DNA of 64,000 nucleotides from NCBI GenBank assembly GCA_035535995.1, contig DATLOZ010000019.1, forward strand, positions 124,001 to 188,000, given 5' to 3'. The notes under the pieces were generated by a model. That model worked only from the letters and a program-made list of their open reading frames with translations. It was not told where the DNA came from and ran no database searches. Shown here piece after piece: positions 1-9,023 of the stretch (position 1 is its first letter; the number at the start of each line of letters is the position of its first letter). This DNA comes from JANYCO01 sp035535995 (GTDB lineage Bacteria; Bacteroidota; Bacteroidia; Cytophagales; Cytophagaceae). A program made the position numbers and the translations under genes.

Positions 1-736
1 CTTGCAATGCGCAGAGCTCAGGGAAAATAAGCTGAAGCAGCCCTGAGTGAAATAATAGCTTAAACCCATAAGAAGGCTGTGCGGTAAGAATGATCTTGTT
101 TAGTTCGGTAGTCACTCTTTCCATTGAAATAATTTCAATGCGTTCTTTATTAGTGCTGATCGCTTCAAAGGTAGAAGGTTCAATATCAAACTTCAGTTGC
201 GCTGCAAACCTTATTGCGCGTAGGATGCGAAGAGGGTCATCTGAGAAGGTAACATTGGGATCGAGTGGCGTGCGGATGATTTTTTTCTTCAGGTCATCGA
301 TACCGCCAAAAGGATCTACAAGATCGCCATAATTTTTTTTATTCAGGCTTATCGCCAGCGCATTGATGGTGAAGTCACGGCGGTTTTGATCGTCTTCCAA
401 CGTGCCGTTTTCTACTACCGGGTTCCTGGATTTTCGATCGTAGGATTCTTTACGGGCGCCTACGAACTCTACTTCCCAGTTGTGGTAGCGGAGCATAGCA
501 GTACCAAAATTTTTAAATATTGAAACATGAGTATCCGGCCCAATATTTTTCGCCACCTGCATGGCAAGTTCGATGCCGCTTCCTACGCATACTACATCGA
601 TGTCTTTACAAGGTCTTTTTAAGATCAGATCACGCACATAGCCACCTACCAGGTAAGTTTCCAACCCAAGCTGGGCGGCGCTTTCCGTTAGGATCTCAAA
701 AATTTTGTCCTGCTGCAGATGATCGGAAAAATTCAT
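1..736 (-). CDS. cca: CCA-adding enzyme / tRNA nucleotidyltransferase (5' part, cut by window edge)
   Basis: Adds or repairs the 3' CCA of tRNAs in the cytoplasm. Reading the minus strand from the ATG at 736-734 gives at least 245 residues, running off the left edge. The class II nucleotidyltransferase head is visible: GGYVRD at residues 31-36, the metal-binding DIDVV at 45-49, then NRRDFTINAL and DDPLRILRAIRFA, which begin the neck and RNA-binding part. The helical C-terminal half lies outside the window. Poly(A) polymerase is the main alternative in this superfamily, but in Bacteroidota this form is normally the CCA enzyme. The tmRNA in this window lacks an encoded complete CCA, consistent with a need for this enzyme. 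Confidence 0.9.
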   Translation of the reverse strand, partial: MNFSDHLQQDKIFEILTESAAQLGLETYLVGGYVRDLILKRPCKDIDVVCVGSGIELAMQVAKNIGPDTHVSIFKNFGTAMLRYHNWEVEFVGARKESYDRKSRNPVVENGTLEDDQNRRDFTINALAISLNKKNYGDLVDPFGGIDDLKKKIIRTPLDPNVTFSDDPLRILRAIRFAAQLKFDIEPSTFEAISTNKERIEIISMERVTTELNKIILTAQPSYGFKLLFHSGLLQLIFPELCALQ

Positions 737-769
737 GTTATAAAGTTTGCCTGTTTAGTATAATACGAC

Positions 770-874
770 TTGCGTCCTTTGTGCTTTCCTGAGCGATCTT
801 TGCGTTTAAAAACCGATATAAGAAATAATCCCGCTGTTCAATGAATTTCGGGTTTCTCACCGCAAAGGACGCAA
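770..874. repeat. Inverted repeat, CAAAGGACGCAA family
   Basis: Perfect 12-base arms at 770-781 and 863-874 flank about 80 bases containing further partial copies. It lies between the starts and stops of two minus-strand genes. Related sequence occurs at 40196-40275, 49053-49104 and 53970-54022. Confidence 0.6.
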
Positions 875-886
875 AGAACGCTAAGT

Positions 887-1450
887 CTATTTCCGAATAA
901 ATTTTATCTCACCATCCAATCCAAGAGAAATAATTCTCGAAGGTGTAGCATTTATTTTTTCCTGCTGACGGTGCCGAATGATCAGGTCTACATTTTTTTT
1001 GATCTCTTCGTTCACATCTGAAAAGCTTCCATTAAAGGCTTCGGTACTGATGTTGGCAGAAGTGGATACGAGTGGCCTGCCAAGTTTGCGGATCAGCTTT
1101 TTGCAGAACTCATCTTTCGTTACACGGATCGCGATCGAACCGTTTTCGGCGAGTAATTCCTGCGCTACGTTTTTTCCTTTGGGATATACTACCGTCAAAG
1201 GCATTTCTGAAAACTCTACAATATCCCAGGCAATATCCGGAACCTTTACAACGTAATCATTCAGTTTCTTAAGATCATCTAGTAAAATGATCAGTGCTTT
1301 GCTATCGTCTCTTTTTTTTATTTTGAAAATATGCTGCACCGCAGAAGAATTGGTGGCATCGCAACCTAATCCCCAAATGGTGTCGGTGGGATATAAAATT
1401 ACTTTCCCTGCTTTGAGCGCTTCGGCAGCGGCGTTGATCTCTTGGTCCAT
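887..1450 (-). CDS. tsaC: L-threonylcarbamoyladenylate synthase (TsaC/Sua5/YrdC family)
   Basis: Makes threonylcarbamoyl-AMP from threonine, bicarbonate and ATP, the first step of the t6A37 modification of ANN-decoding tRNAs. The protein has 187 residues and is a single YrdC domain, without the extra C-terminal Sua5 domain. The signature PTDTIWGLGCDATN sits near residues 21-34, and the basic stretch KIKKRD, the RPLVSTSAN motif and a terminal positive strand follow. It lies downstream of nothing obvious on its strand and reads towards the CCA-adding gene, so two tRNA-maturation genes are neighbours. The repeat-rich 737-886 gap separates them, so cotranscription is only possible, not shown. Confidence 0.92.
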   Translation of the reverse strand: MDQEINAAAEALKAGKVILYPTDTIWGLGCDATNSSAVQHIFKIKKRDDSKALIILLDDLKKLNDYVVKVPDIAWDIVEFSEMPLTVVYPKGKNVAQELLAENGSIAIRVTKDEFCKKLIRKLGRPLVSTSANISTEAFNGSFSDVNEEIKKNVDLIIRHRQQEKINATPSRIISLGLDGEIKFIRK

Positions 1451-1498
1451 TGGAAGTTCAATGTTTTAAGGTTCAAAGTTTAAAGTTTTGGATGCAGA

Positions 1499-1517
1499 AT
1501 ACTGGTGCCACCAGTAT
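1499..1517. repeat. Short perfect hairpin
   Basis: ATACTGGT and ACCAGTAT form an 8-bp stem with a 3-base loop, between the divergent tsaC and pyrG genes. The surrounding 1466-1552 sequence holds degenerate AAAGTTTAAA-type repeats also seen at 10168-10215. Function unknown. Confidence 0.5.
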
Positions 1518-1637
1518 TTATAATTTTGAGCCCTTAAACTTTAATTTCTTTCTAAAGTACAAATTTATCTCATTTGCAGTAATTTAACTTTGATACTTAT
1601 CAACAGTTTTCACAGAAACGGCAATATCTTATTTTTC

Positions 1638-1669
1638 TTTGTGTTTTAAGCCGAATTCATGTAGGTTTG
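1638..1669 (+). promoter_or_regulatory. Bacteroidota-type promoter of pyrG
   Basis: TTTG at 1638-1641 and TAGGTTTG at 1662-1669, spaced by 20 bases, match the phylum's -33/-7 consensus. This predicts a start near 1674 and a 5' leader of about 50 bases before the pyrG ATG at 1726. Confidence 0.75.
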
Positions 1670-1725
1670 TACCCCGTAAATGAAGTATGAAATAGTCCAA
1701 TCACATACTCATTTTCCAAACAATT

Positions 1726-3342
1726 ATGTCTTCGGTAAAATATATTTTCGTAACAGGCGGGGTTTCATCCTCATTAGGTAAAGGTATCGTAGCGGCTTCT
1801 TTGGCCAAGCTACTGCAGGCGAGAGGATACAAGGTAACAATCCAGAAATTTGACCCCTATCTGAACATTGATCCAGGCACATTAAATCCATACGAACATG
1901 GAGAATGCTATGTGACCAATGACGGAGCGGAAACAGATCTTGACCTTGGACACTACGAAAGGTTTCTCGACATCGCCACTTCCCAGGCGAATAACATCAC
2001 TACCGGTAGAATCTACCACAATGTGATCACCAAAGAAAGACAAGGAGCTTTCCTTGGAAAAACGGTACAGGTAGTGCCGCACATCACTGACGAGATCAAA
2101 AAGAATTTTCAACTGCTTTCCGAAAATGGCGAATACGATATCATCATCACCGAGATCGGTGGTACCGTAGGGGATATTGAATCTTTCCCTTTCCTGGAAG
2201 CCGTACGCCAATTCCGCTGGGAAATGGCTCCCAACGATACATTGGTAATTCACCTTACCTTATTACCATTCCTGAAAGCAGCCGGTGAGCTTAAAACTAA
2301 ACCTACTCAGCACTCCGTAAAAATGTTGTCGGAAGCAGGGATTCAACCCGACATCCTGGTGTGCCGCTCCGAACATCCTGTTAATACTGACCTCCGTAAA
2401 AAGATCGCTTTATTCTGTAACGTCAATGTAAACTCCGTGATCGAATCGCTTGATGCCGAATCGATCTACGATGTGCCGTTGCTCATGAAAAAAGAAAAGC
2501 TGGACGAGCGTGTATTGGCCAAGCTGAAGCTGGCTCATAAAAATGAACCGGATCTTGAATCCTGGAAATTATTCCTTGGTAAACTGAAAAACCCTTCCCG
2601 TGAAGTAAACATCACCGTGGTAGGAAAATATGTAGAATTACCGGATGCTTATAAATCCATTGCAGAATCATTTACGCACGCAGGCGTAGAAAATGAATGC
2701 AAGGTAAAAGTAAAATGGGTACAATCCGAACATCTTACCGAAGAGAACATGGAATCGCAACTTAGTTCTGCAGAAGGCATACTCGTAGCGCCAGGCTTTG
2801 GTTCCAGAGGGTTGGAAGGAAAAATACTTGCGGTAAAATATGCACGTGAAAACAAAGTTCCATTTTTTGGGATCTGTTTAGGAATGCAATGTGCCGTGAT
2901 CGAATTTGGAAGAAACGTTGTAGGGATCAAAGACGCCAATACGGCCGAGATCGATCCGAACACGCCGAATGCTGTGATCGATATGATGGAGGCACAGAAA
3001 AAAGTTACTCAAAAAGGCGGTACTATGCGTCTGGGTGCTTATCCATGCGAGATCACCAAAGGTACGAAAGCATACTCCATTTACGGAAAAAGCAAGATCA
3101 CCGAAAGACACCGTCACCGTTTTGAATTTAATAACAAGTACCTGGAGAAATATCAAAAAGCAGGTATGATCGCTTCGGGAATTAACCCGGATGGAAATTT
3201 GGTGGAGATCGTGGAAATAAAAGATCACCCGCATTTTGTAGGAGTACAATTCCATCCTGAATTAAAAAGCACAGCGTTGAATCCGCATCCACTTTTTGTG
3301 AAGTTTGTGAAAGCTGCGATTGAAAATTCACTTAATAAATAA
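1726..3342 (+). CDS. pyrG: CTP synthase
   Basis: Converts UTP to CTP using ATP and glutamine, the last step of de novo pyrimidine ribonucleotide synthesis. The 538 residues are full family length. The N-terminal amidoligase begins with the P-loop GGVSSSLGKGIVAASLAKLL, and carries GTVGDIES and the KTKPTQHSVK UTP/CTP region. The C-terminal class I glutamine amidotransferase has the nucleophile in GICLGMQC (about residue 385) and the catalytic His-Glu in VQFHPELKS. It is followed 30 bases later by yidC on the same strand, with no terminator between, so the two probably form an operon from the promoter at 1638-1669. Confidence 0.98.
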   Translation: MSSVKYIFVTGGVSSSLGKGIVAASLAKLLQARGYKVTIQKFDPYLNIDPGTLNPYEHGECYVTNDGAETDLDLGHYERFLDIATSQANNITTGRIYHNVITKERQGAFLGKTVQVVPHITDEIKKNFQLLSENGEYDIIITEIGGTVGDIESFPFLEAVRQFRWEMAPNDTLVIHLTLLPFLKAAGELKTKPTQHSVKMLSEAGIQPDILVCRSEHPVNTDLRKKIALFCNVNVNSVIESLDAESIYDVPLLMKKEKLDERVLAKLKLAHKNEPDLESWKLFLGKLKNPSREVNITVVGKYVELPDAYKSIAESFTHAGVENECKVKVKWVQSEHLTEENMESQLSSAEGILVAPGFGSRGLEGKILAVKYARENKVPFFGICLGMQCAVIEFGRNVVGIKDANTAEIDPNTPNAVIDMMEAQKKVTQKGGTMRLGAYPCEITKGTKAYSIYGKSKITERHRHRFEFNNKYLEKYQKAGMIASGINPDGNLVEIVEIKDHPHFVGVQFHPELKSTALNPHPLFVKFVKAAIENSLNK

Positions 3343-3372
3343 TTGACTAGTTACAGATTGAAATAAAATACA

Positions 3373-5220
3373 ATGGATAGAAATCAGATTATCGGCTTTA
3401 CCCTCATTGGCGTGTTGTTTATGGTGTACGTCTTCTTCTTCGGACAGGAGCCGAAGCCGCAAAACACTATGGCGATCGATAGTACAAGGGTTACCTTGCT
3501 GCCAAGAAGAGATACTTCAAATGTTGTAACAATCTCCGATTCTGCGCTTAGTAAAGAAATGCAGGAAAAGTATGGAATGTTTGCAGCCGGCGGTAGCGGA
3601 AAAGAAGAAGAACTGGTACTTGAAAATAAAGATCTTCAGATCACTCTTTCTACTAAGGGAGGAAATGTAAAAAAGGTTTTGCTTAAAAAATATCTTACCT
3701 ACGATAAAAAACCTCTTTATCTGATCAATGAAAAGAGCAGCAAAATTGCGCTGAATATTTCTACCGTCGATAACCGCGAGATCAATCTGGATGAGCTTTA
3801 TTTCACAGGACAAGTAAACAAAGAAGCAGATCGTCAGACTGCAGTATTCCGTTTGCCTATTGCAGATGGCAAATATATAGAACAGCTGTTCACACTTCCT
3901 GCTGAAGGTTTCCAGATGGATTATAATGTGAAATTTGTAGGACTTGAAAATGTAGTGAAAAATGTTCCTGCAACTATTAACTGGAACACCCACCTGCAAA
4001 AAATCGAATACGATATCAACCAAAGCCGCGATCGCTCTACGGTAAATTATTATACGACCGAAGAAGGGTTTGACAACCTTCCGGAAGCATCCAGGAACGA
4101 AGAAACAGAAAAGCTTGAAACACCTGTGAAGTGGGTGAACATGAAGCAAAAGTTTTTCAACTCAGCGATCATTGCTAAAAATTCTTTTTCAGCAGGAACC
4201 GTTAGCTCTAAAGTAACCGGGAATGATTCTACTAACATCAAAGAATTAAATGCTTCGGTACAATTGCCCTATGCAGACCTGATAGCAGGAAAAGGAAATT
4301 ATCAATTCTTCTTTGGTCCGAATGAATTTGGTGTATGCAAAAATGTAGTCGAAGGATTTGAAGACAACGTAAACTTAGGCTGGCCGGTGATCAACCTGAT
4401 CAACCGCTTTGTAGTGATTCCGGTGTTCCATTTGTTGGAAAGTGTGATCTTTAATTATGGGATTATCATCGTTATCCTAGTATTGCTACTTAAGCTTATC
4501 CTTTTGCCACTTTCATATAAGTCTTATGTTTCTATGGCTAAAATGAAAGTGATGAAACCAGAGCTGGACGAGATCAAGGCCAAGTATGGCGATGACATGC
4601 AGAAGACGCAGGCAGAGCAGATGCAATTGTATCAAAAGGTAGGAATCAATCCACTGAGTGGTTGTATCCCGGTGCTTTTGCAGATGCCGATTCTCTTTGC
4701 GATGTTCTCCTTCTTCCCGAACGCAATCGAACTTAGACAACAACCATTTTTATGGTCACCCGATCTTTCTACCTACGATGCAGTGATCACCTGGAAAGAA
4801 AATATTAATTTCTTCGGATGGAATCTTCTCGACAACCACATAAGTTTATTCACCTTGCTCATGACAATTTCTACGCTGGTATATACCTGGTTCAACAACC
4901 AGATGAGTACCGCTGTGCAAGGTCCGATGAAAGCGGTTTCGTACGTAATGCCGGTAGTGTTTATGTTTGTCCTCAACTCATTTCCTGCTGGACTTAGCTT
5001 CTACTATTTCGTTTCTAACCTGGTGACCATCGGTCAGCAATTGGTGATCAAACGTTTTGTAGACGAAGGAGCTTTGAGAGCGAAGTTGGATGAAAACAGG
5101 AAGAACTATCAAAGTGGTAATGTGAAAAAATCTCCTTTCATGCAACGTTTGAATGATGCAATGAAAGCACAGGAGGAATTGAAAAAGAATCAGGAAGAAA
5201 CTAAAAAGAAGAAAAAGTAA
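3373..5220 (+). CDS. yidC: Membrane protein insertase YidC
   Basis: Inserts and folds inner-membrane proteins, alone or with SecYEG. The 615 residues show an N-terminal anchor (residues about 7-24), a long periplasmic beta-domain to about residue 345, then the conserved five-helix insertase core including YGIIIVILVLLLKLILLPLS, the cytoplasmic hairpin with MKVMKPELDEIKAKYGDD, and LSGCIPVLLQMPILFAMF. The tail is very lysine-rich (ending NQEETKKKKK), typical of ribosome-contacting YidC proteins. It is second in a pyrG-yidC pair and followed directly by a strong terminator. Confidence 0.97.
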   Translation: MDRNQIIGFTLIGVLFMVYVFFFGQEPKPQNTMAIDSTRVTLLPRRDTSNVVTISDSALSKEMQEKYGMFAAGGSGKEEELVLENKDLQITLSTKGGNVKKVLLKKYLTYDKKPLYLINEKSSKIALNISTVDNREINLDELYFTGQVNKEADRQTAVFRLPIADGKYIEQLFTLPAEGFQMDYNVKFVGLENVVKNVPATINWNTHLQKIEYDINQSRDRSTVNYYTTEEGFDNLPEASRNEETEKLETPVKWVNMKQKFFNSAIIAKNSFSAGTVSSKVTGNDSTNIKELNASVQLPYADLIAGKGNYQFFFGPNEFGVCKNVVEGFEDNVNLGWPVINLINRFVVIPVFHLLESVIFNYGIIIVILVLLLKLILLPLSYKSYVSMAKMKVMKPELDEIKAKYGDDMQKTQAEQMQLYQKVGINPLSGCIPVLLQMPILFAMFSFFPNAIELRQQPFLWSPDLSTYDAVITWKENINFFGWNLLDNHISLFTLLMTISTLVYTWFNNQMSTAVQGPMKAVSYVMPVVFMFVLNSFPAGLSFYYFVSNLVTIGQQLVIKRFVDEGALRAKLDENRKNYQSGNVKKSPFMQRLNDAMKAQEELKKNQEETKKKKK

Positions 5221-5241
5221 TAGTACTTCTTTAAATTTAAA

Positions 5242-5287
5242 ATAAAATAAAGAGCGGAGTTTGAAAAAGCCCCGCTCTTTATTTTAT
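5242..5287 (+). terminator. Intrinsic terminator after pyrG-yidC
   Basis: A perfect 16-bp stem (arms 5242-5257 and 5272-5287) with a GC core GAGCGG/CCGCTC, A-rich on the left and T-rich on the right, begins 22 bases after the yidC stop. Confidence 0.85.
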
Positions 5288-5567
5288 CTTCTCATCGCTT
5301 CGCAACATTCATCGCAATGAAGGCTGCGATTATTATTCTCCGTGGAACATTTTATATTTTGAAAAGACCTTTGTTAAATATTCATAGTCTAACCTAGTTC
5401 ATTTCAGTAAATTAACTTTTTATCCACAAGCTTCCATAATAACATGTTTAAAACAAACGTTCCACGTTTCCAGATTATCCCTGCCTATCTATTAATTTAG
5501 TGTTCCCAATCAGGGGGTCAGATTAAGAAATCCTTAACATTATTAAATACAACAGTAAGAAATTAAC
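5288..5567. other. parA upstream region with candidate parS-like site and one DnaA box
   Basis: This gap holds no gene. TATTCTCCGTGGAACA at 5334-5349 matches the palindrome TGTTCCACGTGGAACA at 13 of 16 positions. GTTCCACGT at 5459-5467 is a perfect half of the same palindrome. A perfect DnaA box, TTATCCACA, is at 5420-5428. A parS or regulatory role for ParB is inference. A single DnaA box is not enough to call an origin. Confidence 0.35.
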
Positions 5568-6347
5568 ATGGGTAAAATCATTTCTATTGCTAATCAAAAA
5601 GGAGGCGTGGGAAAAACCACCACTGCCATCAATCTTGCTGCCAGTCTTGCAGCGCTGGAATTCAAAACACTTCTGGTAGACGGCGATCCGCAGGCAAATT
5701 CTACTTCAGGATTGGGATATGATCCTAAAACGATCGAAAAAAGTATATACGAATGTATGGTAGACGGAATGGAAGCTGCCGGGCTGGTTACTACCACCAA
5801 TATCAACTACCTTGACCTTTTACCTGCTCATATCGACCTGGTGGGAGCGGAAATAGAATTGATCAACATCGACAACAGGGAAATGCGTATGCGCAATTCT
5901 TTGGCTTCTGTAAAAGATAAATACGATTTCATCATCATCGACTGCAACCCATCCCTCGGATTGATCACCGTAAACGCACTTTGCGCAAGCGATTCAGTAT
6001 TAGTGCCCGTACAATGCGAATATTTTGCACTGGAAGGAATTGCGCAGCTTATGAATACGATCAAGATCGTAAAAGACAGCCTTAACACAGAACTTGAGAT
6101 CGAAGGAGTGCTGCTGACTATGTACGATCAACGTATCCGTCTTTGCAATATGGTAGTGGAAGAGGTGCGTAACCATTTTCAAGACCTTACTTTTGAAACT
6201 ATTATCCCAAGAAATATCAAGCTGAGCGAATCCCCAAGTTTTGGCCTACCAGTGATAGCACATGATGCTGAAAGCAAGGGAGCCATCAGCTACCTGAACC
6301 TTGCCAACGAGATCCTGGAACGCAACAAGATCACCGTGAGCGCATGA
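5568..6347 (+). CDS. parA: Chromosome-partitioning ATPase ParA (Soj type)
   Basis: A Walker-type ATPase that binds DNA nonspecifically and, with ParB-parS, segregates the chromosome origin. The 259 residues start with NQKGGVGKTTTAINLAASLA, the deviant Walker A with its signature lysine at residue 11. LLVDGDPQANST follows, and FIIIDCNPSLG is the Walker B. It lacks an N-terminal HTH domain, the chromosomal rather than plasmid Ia arrangement. parB follows 71 bases later. The partial ParB-palindrome matches upstream suggest possible autoregulation, but this is inferred. Confidence 0.95.
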   Translation: MGKIISIANQKGGVGKTTTAINLAASLAALEFKTLLVDGDPQANSTSGLGYDPKTIEKSIYECMVDGMEAAGLVTTTNINYLDLLPAHIDLVGAEIELINIDNREMRMRNSLASVKDKYDFIIIDCNPSLGLITVNALCASDSVLVPVQCEYFALEGIAQLMNTIKIVKDSLNTELEIEGVLLTMYDQRIRLCNMVVEEVRNHFQDLTFETIIPRNIKLSESPSFGLPVIAHDAESKGAISYLNLANEILERNKITVSA

Positions 6348-6418
6348 AGAGGTAAGCCCGACGGAGGCGAACCGGAAACACACAATTAGACATTTTATTA
6401 TTTTAAAAACTTTACCAC

Positions 6419-7327
6419 ATGACAATGACCGCAAAAAGGCCTGTATTGGGAAGGGGATTGAACGCCCTTTTAAAAGATTCTGAAAAGGTTAAAAATGAAA
6501 AATCACCTTCAGAAACCGTTAGCAATATCAATGAAATTCCAATTGAAAGTATAGAGGCCAACCCTTTTCAGCCAAGAACACATTTTGACCAGGAAGCCCT
6601 AAAAGAACTTGCGGAATCTATTAAGGTGCATGGCATTATTCAGCCAATCACAGTAAGAAAATTATCCGAAGGAAAATACCAACTGATCTCCGGAGAGCGT
6701 AGATGGCAAGCGTCCAAACTTGCTGCGCTTACTGTAGTACCTGCCTACGTACGTACCGCCAACGACGAGCAGATGCTGGAGATGGGCCTGATCGAAAACA
6801 TTCAGCGCGAAGACCTCAACGCAATGGAAGTAGCCCTCAGCTATCAACGCCTAATCACAGAATTTAATTTGAAACAAGAACAGCTAGGAGAAAAAGTAGG
6901 AAAGAACAGAACAACGGTAAATAACTACCTGCGTCTGCTAAAACTTCCTCCCGATATTCAGGCAGCGTTGCGCGATGATGAGATTTCTATGGGCCACGCT
7001 AGAGCCCTTATCAATATTGAGAATACAGAAGACCAGCTTTCTATTTTTAGGAAAATAGAAAGAGAAGATCTCTCCGTACGCAAGGTAGAAGAGCTGGTAA
7101 GAGAGCTTGGAAAAGGGAAAGAGAAAAAAGAAATTCCTGTAAAAGAATCTGCCGCTACTAAAAATATCAATGCCGAGCTGCAACAATTGCAATCAAAATT
7201 ATCCTCACACTTTGGTACTAAAGTGAATGTTAAAGGAGAAGATGGAAACAAAGGAGAAATAAAAATTCCTTTTGTATCGGTAGAAGATCTGAACAGGATT
7301 TTGGATATACTGAATGTGAGTCTTTAA
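6419..7327 (+). CDS. parB: Chromosome-partitioning protein ParB (Spo0J type)
   Basis: A CTP-dependent DNA clamp that loads at parS. The 302 residues carry the N-terminal ParB/Srx domain with NPFQPRTHFD and the CTP-binding SGERRWQAS. These are followed by ENIQREDLNAMEVA and a central HTH with GKNRTTVNNYLRLLKLP and MGHARALI. The C-terminal dimerisation region ends in VSVEDLNRILDIL. The ATG at 6419 is used; an in-frame ATG lies two codons later and would barely change the product. Order and spacing suggest a parA-parB operon. Confidence 0.95.
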   Translation: MTMTAKRPVLGRGLNALLKDSEKVKNEKSPSETVSNINEIPIESIEANPFQPRTHFDQEALKELAESIKVHGIIQPITVRKLSEGKYQLISGERRWQASKLAALTVVPAYVRTANDEQMLEMGLIENIQREDLNAMEVALSYQRLITEFNLKQEQLGEKVGKNRTTVNNYLRLLKLPPDIQAALRDDEISMGHARALINIENTEDQLSIFRKIEREDLSVRKVEELVRELGKGKEKKEIPVKESAATKNINAELQQLQSKLSSHFGTKVNVKGEDGNKGEIKIPFVSVEDLNRILDILNVSL

Positions 7328-7338
7328 TCTTTATAAGG

Positions 7339-7409
7339 TATGAATGCTGAGTTATGAATTTTGAATGGGGAAAGCGTTTTCATTCAAAATTCATAACTCA
7401 GCATTCATA
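7339..7409. repeat. Family A hairpin: perfect 29-bp inverted repeat
   Basis: Arms 7339-7367 and 7381-7409 are perfectly complementary around a 13-base loop. They carry the TGAATGCTGAGTTATGAATT-type core that recurs in many gaps of this window. The hairpin sits just after parB and could also act as a terminator-like structure. Confidence 0.75.
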
Positions 7410-7461
7410 ATTATAATTAGAAAGAAAATTTGGTTAATTTGCGACAGCACTTAAGAATGAA

Positions 7462-8199
7462 ATGAATAAATTTCACATTATAGCTGTCGCAATTTTTTTA
7501 TGGGGAAATCTGCTTTGTTCTTCCCATACTGCAATGGCACAGCAACCCGATACTGTTCACACCTCTTTACCTGATTCTATAACCAGGAAACTTCCTCCTG
7601 ATGATGAATTTGCTACAGGATACCAGCCAGAATCTTTTGACACTCTTAAAGCCGCCCGAAAAATAAAACAACCGTTGTCGGCCCCTAAAAAAGCATTGTT
7701 ATTGTCGCTTGCATTGCCGGGAGCGGGACAAGCATATAATAAAAAATATTGGAAGATGCCTATCCTATATGCAGGAATAGCGGCTTGTGCTTATTTCTGG
7801 GTTACCAACCAGCAAGCTTACCATGAATTTAAAAATGCGTACGACCGCAATTATATTGCCTTACAAGCTAATCCGGATTTTATCATATACGAGGATCATC
7901 TCAAATACGGATCTTTGCAAGTGTATACTTCTCTCGCTCAACTTTCCACAGACCGCGATACCTACCACCGTTACCGCGATCTGAGTATTGCCGGCTCAGT
8001 TGCCCTATATGCGATCGCTGCATTGGATGCGTATGTGGATGCACACCTGAAAGAATTTGACCTCAGCCCGGATCTTTCGCTTTCTGTTAAGCCTACGTTT
8101 TTTAAGTATTATAATAATAATGCTACCTTTACTCCCGGAATTTCTATGGGATTACGATTTAAGAACAATAGAAGCTTCGATAATCAGTTATATAAATAG
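7462..8199 (+). CDS. DUF5683 family protein, exported/membrane
   Basis: The function of this family is unknown; in Bacteroidota it commonly sits directly after parB, as here. The 245 residues start with a hydrophobic signal segment ending near SHTAMAQQ (about residue 27). A proline-rich linker and the family core SLALPGAGQAYNKKYWK (about 92-108) follow, then a membrane segment MPILYAGIAACAYFW and a second hydrophobic stretch near residues 175-190. The C-terminal part looks like beta strands. Two ATGs lie close together (7457 out of frame, 7462 in frame). A family A hairpin separates it from parB. Confidence 0.8.
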   Translation: MNKFHIIAVAIFLWGNLLCSSHTAMAQQPDTVHTSLPDSITRKLPPDDEFATGYQPESFDTLKAARKIKQPLSAPKKALLLSLALPGAGQAYNKKYWKMPILYAGIAACAYFWVTNQQAYHEFKNAYDRNYIALQANPDFIIYEDHLKYGSLQVYTSLAQLSTDRDTYHRYRDLSIAGSVALYAIAALDAYVDAHLKEFDLSPDLSLSVKPTFFKYYNNNATFTPGISMGLRFKNNRSFDNQLYK

Positions 8200-8228
8200 A
8201 TTTTTAATCAAGAATAAAATACACATCC

Positions 8229-8945
8229 ATGAGAATAATGTTGATCGGATATGGCAAAATGGGAAAAGCCATTGAACAGATCGCGCTGAAAAGAGGGCAT
8301 ACTGTGCCAGTGATCATTGATATGAACAACGGCACCGATTTGAAAAAGATCACTTCCAAAGACGTAGACGCAGCCATCGAATTTACACAACCAGAAAGCG
8401 CGTTTGAAAATATAAAGCAATGTATTGAAAATGGTATCCCCGTTGCATCCGGCACTACTGGCTGGCTGGAAAAGAAACCGGAGATAGAAGCGCTTGCTAA
8501 AACAAAAGGCGGTGCATTTTTCTATGCTTCCAATTATAGTGTGGGTGTTAACTTGTTTTTTCACTTAAGCAAATATTTAGCAAGAATCATGAATGCTCAT
8601 CCGGAGTATGAAGTGGCTACAGAAGAAATTCATCATACTGCTAAAAAAGATGCGCCAAGTGGCACCGGTATTACGCTCGCGGAAGGAATCATCGAGCAGA
8701 TCGACCGAAAGAAAAACTGGGTAAACCATGAGACTAAAAATGGTTCGGAACTTAGCATCCTTTCAAAAAGAATAGATCCATATCCGGGAGAACATACAGT
8801 GGTGTATAGCTCTGCCATCGATAACATAGAGATCAAACACACCGCTCACAGCCGCGAAGGGTTTGCTACAGGTGCTGTAGTGGCAGCAGAATTTATTGCC
8901 GGGAAGAAAGGTGTTTTTGGAATGGAAGATATGTTAAAATTTTAA
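8229..8945 (+). CDS. dapB: 4-hydroxy-tetrahydrodipicolinate reductase
   Basis: Catalyses the NAD(P)H-dependent reduction step to tetrahydrodipicolinate in the lysine/diaminopimelate pathway, feeding peptidoglycan. The 238 residues begin with the nucleotide-binding GYGKMGKAIEQIA (residues 7-19). ASGTTGW, SNYSVGVNLFFHLS and the active-site EIHHTAKKDAPSGTG (about 136-150) follow, and the C-terminal AHSREGFATGAV closes the protein. It is slightly shorter than the enterobacterial enzyme, as usual in this phylum. It lies 29 bases after the DUF5683 gene. Confidence 0.96.
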   Translation: MRIMLIGYGKMGKAIEQIALKRGHTVPVIIDMNNGTDLKKITSKDVDAAIEFTQPESAFENIKQCIENGIPVASGTTGWLEKKPEIEALAKTKGGAFFYASNYSVGVNLFFHLSKYLARIMNAHPEYEVATEEIHHTAKKDAPSGTGITLAEGIIEQIDRKKNWVNHETKNGSELSILSKRIDPYPGEHTVVYSSAIDNIEIKHTAHSREGFATGAVVAAEFIAGKKGVFGMEDMLKF

Positions 8946-8960
8946 CTAGAGATACAAACT

Positions 8961-9013
8961 CAATTATGAATGAAAATAGTTAACTCATAATTCAACATTC
9001 ATAACTCATAACT
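8961..9013. repeat. Family A repeat (asymmetric copy)
   Basis: CAATTATGAATG on the left faces CATTCATAACTCATAAC on the right, an imperfect hairpin of the TTATGAATG family filling the dapB-lepB gap. Confidence 0.5.
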
Positions 9014-9023
9014 TTAATAAACT

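Noticed and set aside
5420..5428. Replication origin at the DnaA box near parA
   Set aside because: Only one perfect box was found, with no cluster and no dnaA or other origin-linked gene order.
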